Shown: positions 1-8,156 of the stretch, piece after piece
Position numbering within the stretch: position 1 is the stretch's first letter
Layout of the letters: each line of letters opens with the position of its first letter
Origin: an uncultured Bacilli bacterium
Lineage (GTDB): Bacteria; Bacillota_I; Bacilli_A; RF39; UBA660
Length of the DNA stretch: 32,457 nt
Assembly: GCA_944332705.1 (NCBI GenBank)
Contig: CALVKM010000011.1
Coordinates: 1-32,457 of the forward strand
Direction of reading: 5' to 3'
Made by a program: the position numbers and the translations under genes
Notes under the pieces: model-generated
What the model saw: the letters and a program-made list of their open reading frames with translations, nothing else
Told to the model about the DNA's origin: nothing
Database searches by the model: none

Positions 1-35
1 GTATCAGGATTTTTATGTCCAAAAATATAAGTCAT
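1..35 (-). CDS. ppaC: Manganese-dependent (family II) inorganic pyrophosphatase, N-terminal fragment
   Basis: Only the first 12 codons lie in the window; the gene runs off the left edge. They read MTYIFGHKNPDT, which matches the conserved N-terminus of DHH-family PpaC enzymes, where the GHxNPDTD motif supplies the first metal ligands. The family hydrolyses cytosolic pyrophosphate to two phosphates, pulling biosynthetic reactions forward. The ATG at 35 is preceded by an AGAGGTGG ribosome binding site four to five bases upstream and by a candidate extended -10 at 60-68. The gene lies downstream of uvrB on the same strand. Another DHH phosphoesterase is possible, but the NPDT signature is characteristic of PpaC. 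Confidence 0.78.
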   Translation of the reverse strand, partial: MTYIFGHKNPD

Positions 36-59
36 TATTCCACCTCTTTACTTTTCTGT

Positions 60-68
60 ATTTTATCA
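60..68 (-). promoter_or_regulatory. Extended -10 promoter element for ppaC
   Basis: On the minus strand TGA-TAAAAT forms an extended -10 (TGnTAnnnT) about 25 bases before the ppaC start. No good -35 is visible at 17 bases spacing, where the sequence is TTTAAA. The same TGn feature recurs before other genes here. uvrB ends at 84, so ppaC may also receive read-through transcription. Confidence 0.45.
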
Positions 69-83
69 TACTTTTTTATTTTT

Positions 84-2027
84 TTAAATACCTTTCATTT
101 CATAAATTATATTTCTAAGCTCAATTGCTCTTTCAAAATCCATTTTAGATGCCGCTTCCTTCATTTCTTCTTCTAAAGTAACTAGCATTTTTTCTTTTTC
201 TTTCTTACTTACTTTCTTCTTATCACTCTTAACTACTTCATTTGTTACAATTTCTTTTATCTCTTTAACAATTGTTTTAGGAGTGATACCATGTTCTTTA
301 TTATAAGTTTCTTGTATTTCTCTTCTTCTTTTTGTCTCTTTAATAGCTTCATCCATAGCTTCACTTACAGTATCGGCATACATTATTACTTTACCATTTT
401 CGTTTCTTGCACATCTACCAATTGTTTGAATTAAACTTCTACCACTTCGTAAGAAACCTTGTTTATCGGCATCAAGTATACATATTAAGCTTACCTCAGG
501 TATATCTAATCCTTCCCGAAGTAAGTTTATACCAACAACACAATCATAAGTGCCTAATCTTAAATCTTGAATTATCTTAAGTCGTTCTAATGTTTTAATT
601 TCACTATGTAAGTAAGCTACTTTTATATTTAATTCTTTTAAATAATTAGTTAATTCTTCACTCATACGAATTGTAAGAGTTGTAATTAACACTCTTTCGT
701 TTTTACTAATTCTATTTCTTATTTCGCCGATGATATCATCAATTTGTCCCTCAGTTGGACGAACTTCAATAATTGGGTCAAGTAAACCTGTTGGACGAAT
801 AATTTGTTCTGTATATTTACCATGAGTTTTCTCAAGCTCATAATCACCAGGGGTCGCTGAAACATAAATTACTTGATTAATGTGACTTTCAAATTCCGCA
901 AATGTTAGGGGTCTATTATCAAGGGCACTAGGAAGACGAAAACCATAATCAACTAAAGTTTGTTTTCTTTGTCTATCCCCATTATACATACCTCTAACTT
1001 GTGGTAAAGTTACATGTGATTCATCTACAACTAACAAAAAATCTTTAGGAAAAAAATCAATTAAACAACTTGGTGTTTCCCCGGCATCTCTAAGTGCTAG
1101 GTGTCTTGAATAATTTTCTACCCCATTACAAAAACCTGTTTCTTTAAGCATTTCAATATCATAATTAGTTCGCTCACGAAGTCTTTGTTCTTCAATTAAT
1201 TTATTTTCCTCCTTTAATTCTTCTAATCTATTTTTAAGTTCCGTTTCAATTCTAGATATTGCTATATCCATTTTATCTTTACTAGTAACAAAGTGGGAAG
1301 CTGGAGATATCGTAATACTTTTAACACTTTTTTCTATTGCTCCAGTTAATGGATCAAATAGTGATATTTCATCTACTACATCTTCATCTAAAGTAATTCT
1401 AATACCAAGTGCTCTTTCATTAACGGGGATTATATCAATACTACCCCCCCGAACGCGGAATGTACCCCGATGAAAATCTAATTCATTTCGCTCATAAGTC
1501 ATATCAATTAATCTATTTAAAATAGTATTACGAGATATACTTTGACCAACAGTTAAAATAAGCATATTTTTTTCGTACTCTTCTTTTTCTCCAATACCAT
1601 AAATACAAGAAACTGATGCAACAACAATAACATCTTTATAATTGATTAATGCCGATGTTGCGGCATGACGAAGTTCATCTATCTCATCGTTAATAGATGC
1701 ATCTTTTTCAATATAAGTATCACTACTAGGTACATATGCTTCTGGTTGATAATAATCATAATAAGAGACAAAATACTCAACATGATTATTTGGAAAAAAC
1801 TCTTTTAATTCCGCGTAGAGTTGGCCAGCTAAAGTTTTGTTGTGAGCAAGTACTAATGTTGGTTTATTAGTTTTAGCTATAACATTTGCAATAGTAAATG
1901 TTTTACCAGTACCTGTTGCCCCAAGTAATACTTGTTCTTTAACACCTTTATTAATACCATCGACAAGTTCGTTGATAGCTTCTGGTTGATCCCCACTTGG
2001 CTCAAATTTTGAAACTAATTCAAACAT
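84..2027 (-). CDS. uvrB: Excinuclease ABC subunit B (UvrB)
   Basis: UvrB is the damage-verifying helicase-like subunit of nucleotide excision repair; it is loaded by UvrA and then recruits UvrC. The 647-residue protein has the family N-terminus [15 protein letters not shown], Walker A GATGTGKT (36-43), the [10 protein letters not shown] beta-hairpin region (about 89-98), the Walker B-like DESH (335-338), helicase motif VI around QTIGRCARN, and a C-terminal UVR motif (about 610-645) that contacts UvrC. I start it at the ATG at 2027, not at the in-frame ATG at 2042: the first five upstream codons are the AGGAGGG ribosome binding site itself, and the family begins with MFELVS. Full length and apparently intact. 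It has its own promoter behind the channel gene's terminator; uvrA is not in the window. Confidence 0.97.
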   Translation of the reverse strand: MFELVSKFEPSGDQPEAINELVDGINKGVKEQVLLGATGTGKTFTIANVIAKTNKPTLVLAHNKTLAGQLYAELKEFFPNNHVEYFVSYYDYYQPEAYVPSSDTYIEKDASINDEIDELRHAATSALINYKDVIVVASVSCIYGIGEKEEYEKNMLILTVGQSISRNTILNRLIDMTYERNELDFHRGTFRVRGGSIDIIPVNERALGIRITLDEDVVDEISLFDPLTGAIEKSVKSITISPASHFVTSKDKMDIAISRIETELKNRLEELKEENKLIEEQRLRERTNYDIEMLKETGFCNGVENYSRHLALRDAGETPSCLIDFFPKDFLLVVDESHVTLPQVRGMYNGDRQRKQTLVDYGFRLPSALDNRPLTFAEFESHINQVIYVSATPGDYELEKTHGKYTEQIIRPTGLLDPIIEVRPTEGQIDDIIGEIRNRISKNERVLITTLTIRMSEELTNYLKELNIKVAYLHSEIKTLERLKIIQDLRLGTYDCVVGINLLREGLDIPEVSLICILDADKQGFLRSGRSLIQTIGRCARNENGKVIMYADTVSEAMDEAIKETKRRREIQETYNKEHGITPKTIVKEIKEIVTNEVVKSDKKKVSKKEKEKMLVTLEEEMKEAASKMDFERAIELRNIIYEMKGI

Positions 2028-2053
2028 ATATACCCTCCTCATAAGACTTATTT

Positions 2054-2082
2054 ATTTTACCAAAAAAAGCAAAATATAACAA
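2054..2082 (-). promoter_or_regulatory. uvrB promoter overlapping the upstream terminator
   Basis: On the minus strand a -35 TTGTTA (2077-2082) and -10 TAAAAT (2054-2059) are separated by exactly 17 bases, and the -10 is extended by TGG. The -35 lies in the 3' arm of the terminator hairpin at 2078-2097, so termination of the channel transcript and initiation of uvrB share DNA. No LexA-type operator was recognised. Confidence 0.55.
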
Positions 2083-2097
2083 GCAAACTTGCTTGTT
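2078..2097 (-). terminator. Intrinsic terminator of the orf267-tsaC-channel operon
   Basis: AACAAGCAA and TTGCTTGTT form a nine-base-pair inverted repeat with a tiny loop, 32 bases past the channel stop codon. On the minus strand it is followed by ATATTTTGC and seven T (2062-2068). Confidence 0.65.
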
Positions 2098-2129
2098 TAT
2101 ATTATTAATTAATATTTTTTTAATATTCT

Positions 2130-3185
2130 TTATTTAGTTATAATCTTTAAATCATTTATTTTTAAAATGCCTTCTAACTCATTATTCTTTTTAAATATTG
2201 TATAACATATTTCCGTAATTTCTTCTAAAGAATCAGTATAATCACTTAAATTAATTTTTATTTTTTTATTATTTAATAATAATTCTTTAGATAAATTATT
2301 ACCATTACTTAGTTTTATTTCAAAATTAAGTAATATATTATCACTGGTATTAATATCAAGTTCTAAATAAGTAGTATCTTTATTATATTTTTCTAAATTA
2401 AGATAATTATTATGAAAATTATAATACATCATTACAAATGCATCATCTTTATCTTTCTTTTTAAAAGAATAATTAATATTTTCATCTATACTTAATTTAC
2501 CACCATTTTCTACCTTTAATAAATACTCACTTTTTAAAATTACTGGTTCGATAAATTCATCATAACTTATATTTAGATTTTCTTTTTTTATTTCTTCAAC
2601 CTTGATACTTTCTTGACCACTTTTTGTATCTACAAAAGAAAAAATACAATATAATTTTTTATCATTTGATGTAAGTAAACTATAAATAGCTTTATACCAA
2701 AAAGTTTCATTCAAAGAAACTTCTAAATTCCATAAAGAATTTTTTAGCATTATGGGCATATAGTATTCTTTAGGTTCTAATATATTCATTGAAATTTCAC
2801 TATCATATAAAACAAAAGTAGCTTTCATATCACAAATAGCTTTACCTCTATTTTTAAATGATATTTTAATATTTTCTAAATCACATATTATTTCTTTATT
2901 AAATTTGACATCATCAAGTCTCCAGAAAAGATTGATAGTAAGAAAAGTCGTCATTAAAGCAACAGATATAATACCAATCATTGCTAGAATATTTTGAATG
3001 ATGGCATCTCCCTCTAAAGCTCCATAACCAATGGTATAAAGAAAATAAAGGCCTGTTTCACTAATTAGTTCAGCAGGAGTTATAACTCCCGCAAATAATT
3101 TATATAAGCTAAATAAAAAACATATTACAAACATCAATATAATAAATACCACTACTGTATTAATAATCTTTTTTAACTTTAACAT
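2130..3185 (-). CDS. Putative KirBac-like two-TM potassium channel with extra C-terminal beta domain
   Basis: The 351-residue protein has one membrane helix (about 8-31), a re-entrant segment ending in the potassium selectivity signature TIGYG (51-55), and a second helix (about 62-88) containing a Gly (71). That is the TM1-pore-TM2 layout of simple K+ channels. Next comes a beta-rich cytosolic region (about 93-205) beginning VKFNKEIIC and ending near FSFVDTKSGQES, laid out like the Ig-like domain of prokaryotic inward rectifiers. The remaining residues (about 215-351) form a second predicted beta domain ending in EICYTIFKKN and LKINDLKI, resembling CIA30/carbohydrate-binding jelly-rolls. The usual Kir N-terminal slide helix is missing: only about seven residues precede TM1. 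It starts five bases after the tsaC stop, so it is co-transcribed. The channel call rests on the filter and topology; the tail is inferred from strand pattern only. Confidence 0.62.
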   Translation of the reverse strand: MLKLKKIINTVVVFIILMFVICFLFSLYKLFAGVITPAELISETGLYFLYTIGYGALEGDAIIQNILAMIGIISVALMTTFLTINLFWRLDDVKFNKEIICDLENIKISFKNRGKAICDMKATFVLYDSEISMNILEPKEYYMPIMLKNSLWNLEVSLNETFWYKAIYSLLTSNDKKLYCIFSFVDTKSGQESIKVEEIKKENLNISYDEFIEPVILKSEYLLKVENGGKLSIDENINYSFKKKDKDDAFVMMYYNFHNNYLNLEKYNKDTTYLELDINTSDNILLNFEIKLSNGNNLSKELLLNNKKIKINLSDYTDSLEEITEICYTIFKKNNELEGILKINDLKIITK

Positions 3186-3190
3186 AATTC

Positions 3191-3817
3191 CTACTTTCTA
3201 ATAACTTCTTCTATATTCTCTTTACTTATAATACCATTTCTTAATATATTTACTTCATTATCTTTTATTTGAGCAACAGTTGATGCGAGTAAATTACTAC
3301 TAATATTTCCTTTTATAAATATATCAACATAACTAGCTAAATCATTTATAATATCTTCAATATTACTATTATTAACACTTCCTGATATATTAGCACTAGA
3401 TGTCGCTAGAGGATAATCTATACTTTTTAAAATACTTAAAGCAATTTCATGATTAGGTATTCTTACTCCAACAGTATCGCTGTTTGCCGTAACTAGATTG
3501 CTAATACAATCTTTCTTTTTTAAAATTAAAGTTATTGGCCCCGGCATAAATTTTTTAATTACTTTTTCTTCATAATCACTCACATAAGCAATATCTTTAA
3601 TTTTATTAATATCACTAAGCATCAAACTAAAAGGTTTAGAATAATCCCTTTTTTTAGCTTGAAATAATTTATCAATTACTTCCACCTTTAAAGCATTCCC
3701 CGCTATCCCAAAAACGGTTTCCGTGGGAAAAACTATTAATTTATCTTCATCTAAAGCCTTTGTTACAATTCTTAATTCATCTTCATTTATTTCATTAGTC
3801 CAATCAAATACTTGCAT
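3191..3817 (-). CDS. tsaC: L-threonylcarbamoyladenylate synthase (TsaC/YrdC family)
   Basis: It makes threonylcarbamoyl-AMP from threonine, bicarbonate and ATP, the first step of t6A37 tRNA modification. The 208-residue protein is a single YrdC domain with PTETVFGI (31-38), the KKRDYSKPF motif (about 56-63), PGPITLIL (92-99), TVGVRIP (115-121) and ATSSANISG (138-146). The C-terminal Sua5 domain is absent, so it is the short TsaC form. ATG at 3817 has an AAGGAAAG ribosome binding site and overlaps the end of the upstream gene by 14 bases, implying translational coupling. It ends in TAG five bases before the channel gene. No tsaB, tsaD or tsaE is in the window. Confidence 0.93.
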   Translation of the reverse strand: MQVFDWTNEINEDELRIVTKALDEDKLIVFPTETVFGIAGNALKVEVIDKLFQAKKRDYSKPFSLMLSDINKIKDIAYVSDYEEKVIKKFMPGPITLILKKKDCISNLVTANSDTVGVRIPNHEIALSILKSIDYPLATSSANISGSVNNSNIEDIINDLASYVDIFIKGNISSNLLASTVAQIKDNEVNILRNGIISKENIEEVIRK

Positions 3818-4607
3818 TATTATCTTTCCTTACCAAACTCATGCCTTTAGAATCTTTATTCATTTTATATAATATATTATTTAATAAATCAATCACTTGA
3901 ATTGTATGTAATTTACCAACTAAATTATATATTGTTTCATAATCTAATATACTACAAAGATCTTTTATTTCCCCTAAAAAATTATTATATAAATAACAGT
4001 CTTCTAAATTAAATAATTTTAAATCAATACTAATTATTAAATCTTCTATTTCTTTAGTGGCATTTAATACTTTTAGTTTATTTATAAGCTCACTAACTAT
4101 CTGCGGATATGATTTTAAAGCTTCTATTTCTAAAAACTCTTTAATAAATGCCGCATCACTACCATCTAGAACAATTAAAGACATCATATCTAATGGAGCA
4201 TTTGGCAAATATTTAGCATAATCATAAAAATATGTATAATTTGCAGAACCAGAAGCAAACAAAAAACTAAATATTTCTTCATCATGATTTTTTAAAATAT
4301 ATTTGGCATACCGATAAATATATTCAGAATCATTGGTATTTAATAAAGCTTGTTTAAATCTATCATCTACTCCCACATAGGAATAGCAATACATATAAAT
4401 GATTCTACTACTACCCCATTTAAGTATCTTATCATCCATTTCAGGACTTCTTAAACTTGGAATAAATCTAAGACAATTATAAATATCATCACAAGAAAGA
4501 GCACTAATATGAGCTTTTAATTCATTATCTATAGATATTATTCCTAAATTTACTAAACTACTTAAAAAAACCCAATTTTTATCCTTTACTATCTCACTTA
4601 TATTCAT
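3804..4607 (-). CDS. Uncharacterised helical-repeat-like protein
   Basis: I do not recognise this 267-residue protein. It has no membrane segment or signal peptide and looks alpha-helical, with recurring short patterns such as LLNTNDSEYIYRYAKYI (about 86-102) and LIVLDGSDAAFIKEFLEI (about 143-160), suggesting a weak solenoid. It ends in TGA; a TAA follows in frame three codons later. ATG at 4607 has a GTGAGG ribosome binding site, and a TGATACAAT extended -10 lies just upstream. It is the first gene of the operon with tsaC (14-base overlap) and the channel. The tnpB element lies directly upstream. No function is assigned. Confidence 0.75.
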   Translation of the reverse strand: MNISEIVKDKNWVFLSSLVNLGIISIDNELKAHISALSCDDIYNCLRFIPSLRSPEMDDKILKWGSSRIIYMYCYSYVGVDDRFKQALLNTNDSEYIYRYAKYILKNHDEEIFSFLFASGSANYTYFYDYAKYLPNAPLDMMSLIVLDGSDAAFIKEFLEIEALKSYPQIVSELINKLKVLNATKEIEDLIISIDLKLFNLEDCYLYNNFLGEIKDLCSILDYETIYNLVGKLHTIQVIDLLNNILYKMNKDSKGMSLVRKDNNASI

Positions 4608-4623
4608 ATTAACCTCACTAAAT

Positions 4624-4632
4624 ATTGTATCA
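4624..4632 (-). promoter_or_regulatory. Extended -10 promoter for the orf267-tsaC-channel operon
   Basis: The minus strand has TGA-TACAAT seventeen bases before the start codon at 4607. The -35 position is A/T-rich without a clear hexamer. The promoter lies about 45 bases beyond the omega-RNA hairpin of the tnpB element. Confidence 0.5.
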
Positions 4633-4677
4633 TAATTAAAATTTTTTTAATATACTAAATTCAACAATTTTGACTAT

Positions 4678-4789
4678 CCTTGTATCACTACAAGGCATTT
4701 CTGCTTCACCAAGTCCTTTAGACTCTCCACAGACCAAATTCGGATGGTCGCCACCCTACTATTTATTTAATTTAATTTTATTTTTTTAT
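4678..4789 (-). ncRNA. Candidate TnpB-associated omega-RNA (reRNA)
   Basis: Downstream of tnpB on the same strand there are three consecutive hairpins: GACCA/TGGTC (4732-4749), AGTC/GACT (4712-4724) and a terminal CCTTGT/ACAAGG (4678-4695), with a GAAGCAG segment before the last. This is the usual architecture of IS605 right ends, where the transcript serves as TnpB guide RNA and the bases just past the element act as guide. The guide would start at about 4677 on the minus strand (ATAGTCAAAATTGTTG). The scaffold is typically transcribed as part of the tnpB 3' region; no separate promoter was found. The 5' limit is arbitrary. Confidence 0.6.
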
Positions 4790-5914
4790 TTATACTAAAC
4801 TTCGCATATATATTTTTAATCCTTCAAACATTATATTAATACTAGCATTGATATCTCGGTCATGTATATATCCACATTTTGGACATTCCCACTTTCTTAT
4901 ACTTAAATCTTTTAACTTCTTATTTTGATATTCACATACACTACATATTTGACTACTTGGATAATATCTATTTATTGTATATAATTTTTTATTTTGCCAA
5001 AGGCACTTGTATTCCAAGACTCGTTTTATTTCAGCTAGGGGAATATTGACTAAATGTTTAGCTATACTTTTTGTTTGATACATTGCTTTAATATCTAAAT
5101 CTTCCATTACTATAATATCATTATCTTTAATTATTTTATTTGTTATATCATGGATTAAATGCTTACGGATGTTTTATAGTTTCATATATGCTCGTTTTAT
5201 TTTTAATTTTATTTTCTCTCTACTCTTGCTTCCTTTTTGACATCTTGCAAGAGCCTTTTGTAAGCCCTTCATTCGTTTATTAATATTTGCACATTCTAGG
5301 TTGTTTTCTATCTTTTCATTATGATTAGTTATTATTAAATCTTTTATTCCTAAATCTAGTCCTACGATACTTCTAGGTTGAAATGGAACTAATATTAGTG
5401 GTTCTTCTACTAATACACTTACATAATACTTAAGTCCTTCTCTTCTTATAACTGCACTTTTTATATTACCTATATGATATACTTCTTTTAACTTTGGTAA
5501 TGTAATTGTCCTATTTTTTAAATCTATTTTTATACTTTCATAGTTTTTACCTTTATAAGTATTTTTAATATTATTGGTTTTATAACTATTACCAGTATCT
5601 TTATTTTTAAATTTAGGAAATCCATTATTTTGACTAAAAAATCTATGGTATGCATCTTCTAGATTAAATGAAGCTACTCTTAAACTGCAACTATCTACTT
5701 CTTTTAACCATGGATAATCTTTACATAATTCTGGTATTTCTTTTATTTGTTCATAACAAGTTAAAGTTCTACCTGTTTTTTTATATTCATTTATTCGTTC
5801 TTCTAAAAAATGATTATATATAAATCTAGAACAACCAATGGTTTGATTGATTAACTTTTTTTGTTCATTGTTTGGATATAAACTAAATTGATAACCTTTT
5901 AAAATAGTAGTCAT
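4790..5914 (-). pseudogene. tnpB: RNA-guided endonuclease TnpB, interrupted by one in-frame stop
   Basis: The frame encodes an about 373-residue TnpB, the RNA-guided nuclease of IS605 elements. The N-terminal part (5174-5914, 246 residues) holds the wedge/REC region and the first RuvC Asp in GLDLGIKDL. A TAA at 5174-5176 then stops translation. Reading on in the same frame gives NIRKHLIHDITNK, then IIVMEDLDI with the RuvC Glu, the zinc-ribbon cysteines (CSVC and CPKC) and the last RuvC Asp in HDRDINAS. So all three catalytic acids and the zinc finger survive and the lesion is a single nonsense codon, not a frameshift; the lost residue was plausibly Tyr. An ATG at 5107 opens the C-terminal part but has no ribosome binding site. 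The start at 5914 has an AAGGAGG site and a strong promoter. Confidence 0.88.
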
Positions 5915-5938
5915 ACCAAATTTCCTCCTTGTAAATCA

Positions 5939-5967
5939 AGTATACCAAACAGTAGTTTGGATGTCAA
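5939..5967 (-). promoter_or_regulatory. Near-consensus tnpB promoter with palindromic spacer
   Basis: TTGACA (5962-5967) and TATACT (5939-5944) are exactly 17 bases apart, and the -10 is extended by TGG. Nearly the whole spacer is the dyad CCAAAC-TACT-GTTTGG (5945-5960). The dyad may be the left-end hairpin of the IS, an operator, or both. Confidence 0.7.
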
Positions 5968-6010
5968 TAATTTTATTTAAAAAAGTATAACTTTCCTATT
6001 ATATAAAGAA

Positions 6011-6035
6011 AAAGAACATATTATACTTGTTCTTT
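6011..6035 (-). terminator. Intrinsic terminator of the Clp ATPase gene
   Basis: AAAGAACA and TGTTCTTT pair over eight bases around a nine-base loop, and on the minus strand the hairpin leads into TTCTTT. It overlaps the last codons and stop codon (6021-6023). Confidence 0.6.
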
Positions 6036-8120
6036 AACTTTATTTTTTTCAATATATTTATCTAATCCCCTAAAACCTTGTTTTTGATAATCATAATTAG
6101 ATATATCAACATTAGTTACATTATGTTGTTTTAAATAATTATTTATATCATCAATAGTTATATCTTTATATTCCACAATAGTATTAAATCTAGCTATAAA
6201 TTCTTTACTAAAAGCATGATTATATGTTAATTTAGAATCCATAAAACCAATTTTTTTATTGCCTTTTATATTGCTAGTAGCAAATATATATGTATTTTTA
6301 AAATTAATTTTCTCTCCCTTAGCATTGGTTATTATTCCTTCATCTAAAATTTGTAAAAATAAGTTCAAAACACTTGGAGATGCTTTTTCTATTTCATCAA
6401 TTAATATACATGTATATGGCTCCATTTTAATTTTATCAAATAAACTGCCATCTTCATAGCCGATGTATCCCGCAGTTGAACCTATAAGACGAGTTATAGA
6501 TATTTCACTATTATATTCACTCATATCAAGTTTTAATAAAGGCATATTAAAATACTTAACAATTTCTTTAACAGTTTTAGTTTTACCAACACCAGTTGAA
6601 CCAGTAAGCATTATAGATAAAGGCATATCTGTGTTGTGATTTTGCATTGTATCTACAATTGTTTCTATAGCTTCCTTTTGAGCGAATATATTATTATTTA
6701 AATAGTCTTTTAAATTTTTAAAATCACATTTTAATAATGGTATATTATACTTACGATGCAAAAGAGTAATTATATCTTTATGAGTTATTTTAACCAATTG
6801 ATTATTTAATTTGTTTATTTTATTAGCAATATTTATTTCTTGATTATGTAAAAATAAAGCTTTTTTAAAATCATTAATCTTTACCATTTCTTCTTTTTCT
6901 TCTATAATCTTTTTTTCTTTGTTTTTTAAATTATTTATTTTATTAAAAGTATTATTATCCACTTCCTTCATGGCACATACAGAATCAAGAACATCTAAAG
7001 ATTTATCAGGATTTCTTTTATCAATAACATATCTATTAGTTAAAGTAACTATATCTTTGATATTATCTTTAGTTATTTTAATATTGTAATGTAATTCATA
7101 ACTGTTTTTTACCTCATTTAAAATATTAATAGTTTCTTCTTCAGTTGGTTCTAATATACGTATTAATTCAAATCTTCTATTTAAAGCTTTATCTTTTATA
7201 ATAAATTTATTATATTCTTCAGTTGTTGTTGCCCCGATGACTTTTACTTTACCACGAGCTAAATAAGGCTTTAAAATATCACTAGCATTAATAGCCCCTT
7301 CAGCTCCACCAGCATTAACCATAGTATGTATTTCATCAATAAATAAAATTATCTCCGGATTATTTTCTAATTCTCTAATGAGTTTAGTTAGTTTTTCTTC
7401 AAATTCACCGCGATATTTTGTTCCGGCGACTAAGGTTCCCATTTCTAACATAACAATTTTTTTATCTTGTAATGAAGATGGAACCATTTTATTTTTAATA
7501 CGTCTTGTTAATTCTTCTACTATGGCTGTTTTACCTACTCCCGCATCTCCAACAAGTAAAGGATTATTTTTATTCTTTCTTATTAAAGTTTCAATAATTA
7601 AAGATATTTCTTTATCACGACCTATAACTTGTTCTGTCATATCTATGCTATCCATTAAATTTTTACCAATATTATAAATTTCTAACTTTTTATTATTTTT
7701 CTTAGTATTTTCTTTTAATTCATCATATAACTTTTCTAAATTTATATCCATACCATATAGCAATCTAATAGCTATTCCTTCGCCTTCTTCAAGTAAGGCT
7801 TTAAATAAATGTAAAGCATTAAGTTCTTCTTTCTTTTCACTAGCCTCTTCCAAACTTAAATTAATAATTCTTTTAAGTAATGGCGTATATAAAATGTAGG
7901 TACTCTTTTTAGAAGAAGAACCTACAACTAAAATAAGTTCTTTTTTAAAGTTATCATATGTTAAATCATATTTTTTAGCTATATTACTAATTGTAGTAGA
8001 ATTTTTTAATAAACTAAGCAGCAAGTGTTCACTACCAACATAAGGATGGTTTAATTCAAGCATTTCTCCTTCAGCACATTTAAATATTTTACTAATTTCT
8101 AAACTATATTTATCAAACAT
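6021..8120 (-). CDS. ClpC-like AAA+ unfoldase, ATP-dependent Clp protease ATP-binding subunit
   Basis: This is a two-ring HSP100 unfoldase that would feed proteins to ClpP in the cytosol. Order of parts: double Clp N-domain (1-140); AAA D1 with Walker A GDAGVGKT (191-198), Walker B ILFIDE (258-263) and Arg finger around 315; a short coiled linker with a UVR-like segment (about 410-440), as in ClpC rather than ClpB; and D2 with Walker A GSTGVGKT (507-514) and Walker B CILIDE (571-576). An IGF tripeptide (624-626) sits where ClpC and ClpX carry their ClpP-docking loop. At 699 residues it is about 100 shorter than usual ClpC: the D2 small domain is only some 40 residues, and the sensor-2 GAR motif reads GFR (682-684). 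ATG at 8120 has a GGGGAGGATT site. It follows orf217 by 36 bases. No clpP or mcsAB is nearby. Confidence 0.88.
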   Translation of the reverse strand: MFDKYSLEISKIFKCAEGEMLELNHPYVGSEHLLLSLLKNSTTISNIAKKYDLTYDNFKKELILVVGSSSKKSTYILYTPLLKRIINLSLEEASEKKEELNALHLFKALLEEGEGIAIRLLYGMDINLEKLYDELKENTKKNNKKLEIYNIGKNLMDSIDMTEQVIGRDKEISLIIETLIRKNKNNPLLVGDAGVGKTAIVEELTRRIKNKMVPSSLQDKKIVMLEMGTLVAGTKYRGEFEEKLTKLIRELENNPEIILFIDEIHTMVNAGGAEGAINASDILKPYLARGKVKVIGATTTEEYNKFIIKDKALNRRFELIRILEPTEEETINILNEVKNSYELHYNIKITKDNIKDIVTLTNRYVIDKRNPDKSLDVLDSVCAMKEVDNNTFNKINNLKNKEKKIIEEKEEMVKINDFKKALFLHNQEINIANKINKLNNQLVKITHKDIITLLHRKYNIPLLKCDFKNLKDYLNNNIFAQKEAIETIVDTMQNHNTDMPLSIMLTGSTGVGKTKTVKEIVKYFNMPLLKLDMSEYNSEISITRLIGSTAGYIGYEDGSLFDKIKMEPYTCILIDEIEKASPSVLNLFLQILDEGIITNAKGEKINFKNTYIFATSNIKGNKKIGFMDSKLTYNHAFSKEFIARFNTIVEYKDITIDDINNYLKQHNVTNVDISNYDYQKQGFRGLDKYIEKNKVKEQV

Positions 8121-8156
8121 AGAATCCTCCCCATATTAATTCTATGTTAATAATGT

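Larger units (their letters stand above)
4678..5967 (-). mobile_element. IS200/IS605-family tnpB-only element (IS1341-type), degenerate
   Basis: The element holds an interrupted tnpB, a structured right end that reads as an omega-RNA, and an imperfect hairpin near its left end (5945-5960). No tnpA Y1 transposase is present, so it could only have moved with help from elsewhere. No target-site duplication is expected for this family and none was seen. The exact outer ends are uncertain: the limits given are the terminal hairpin at 4678-4695 and the tnpB -35 box. It sits between the terminator of the Clp gene and the promoter of orf267, in a tolerant intergenic position. Confidence 0.75.

Noticed and set aside
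4790-5914. A frameshift splitting tnpB into two genes
   Set aside because: The stop at 5174-5176 and the C-terminal part lie in the same frame (22 sense codons between the stop and the ATG at 5107), so it is a nonsense codon.
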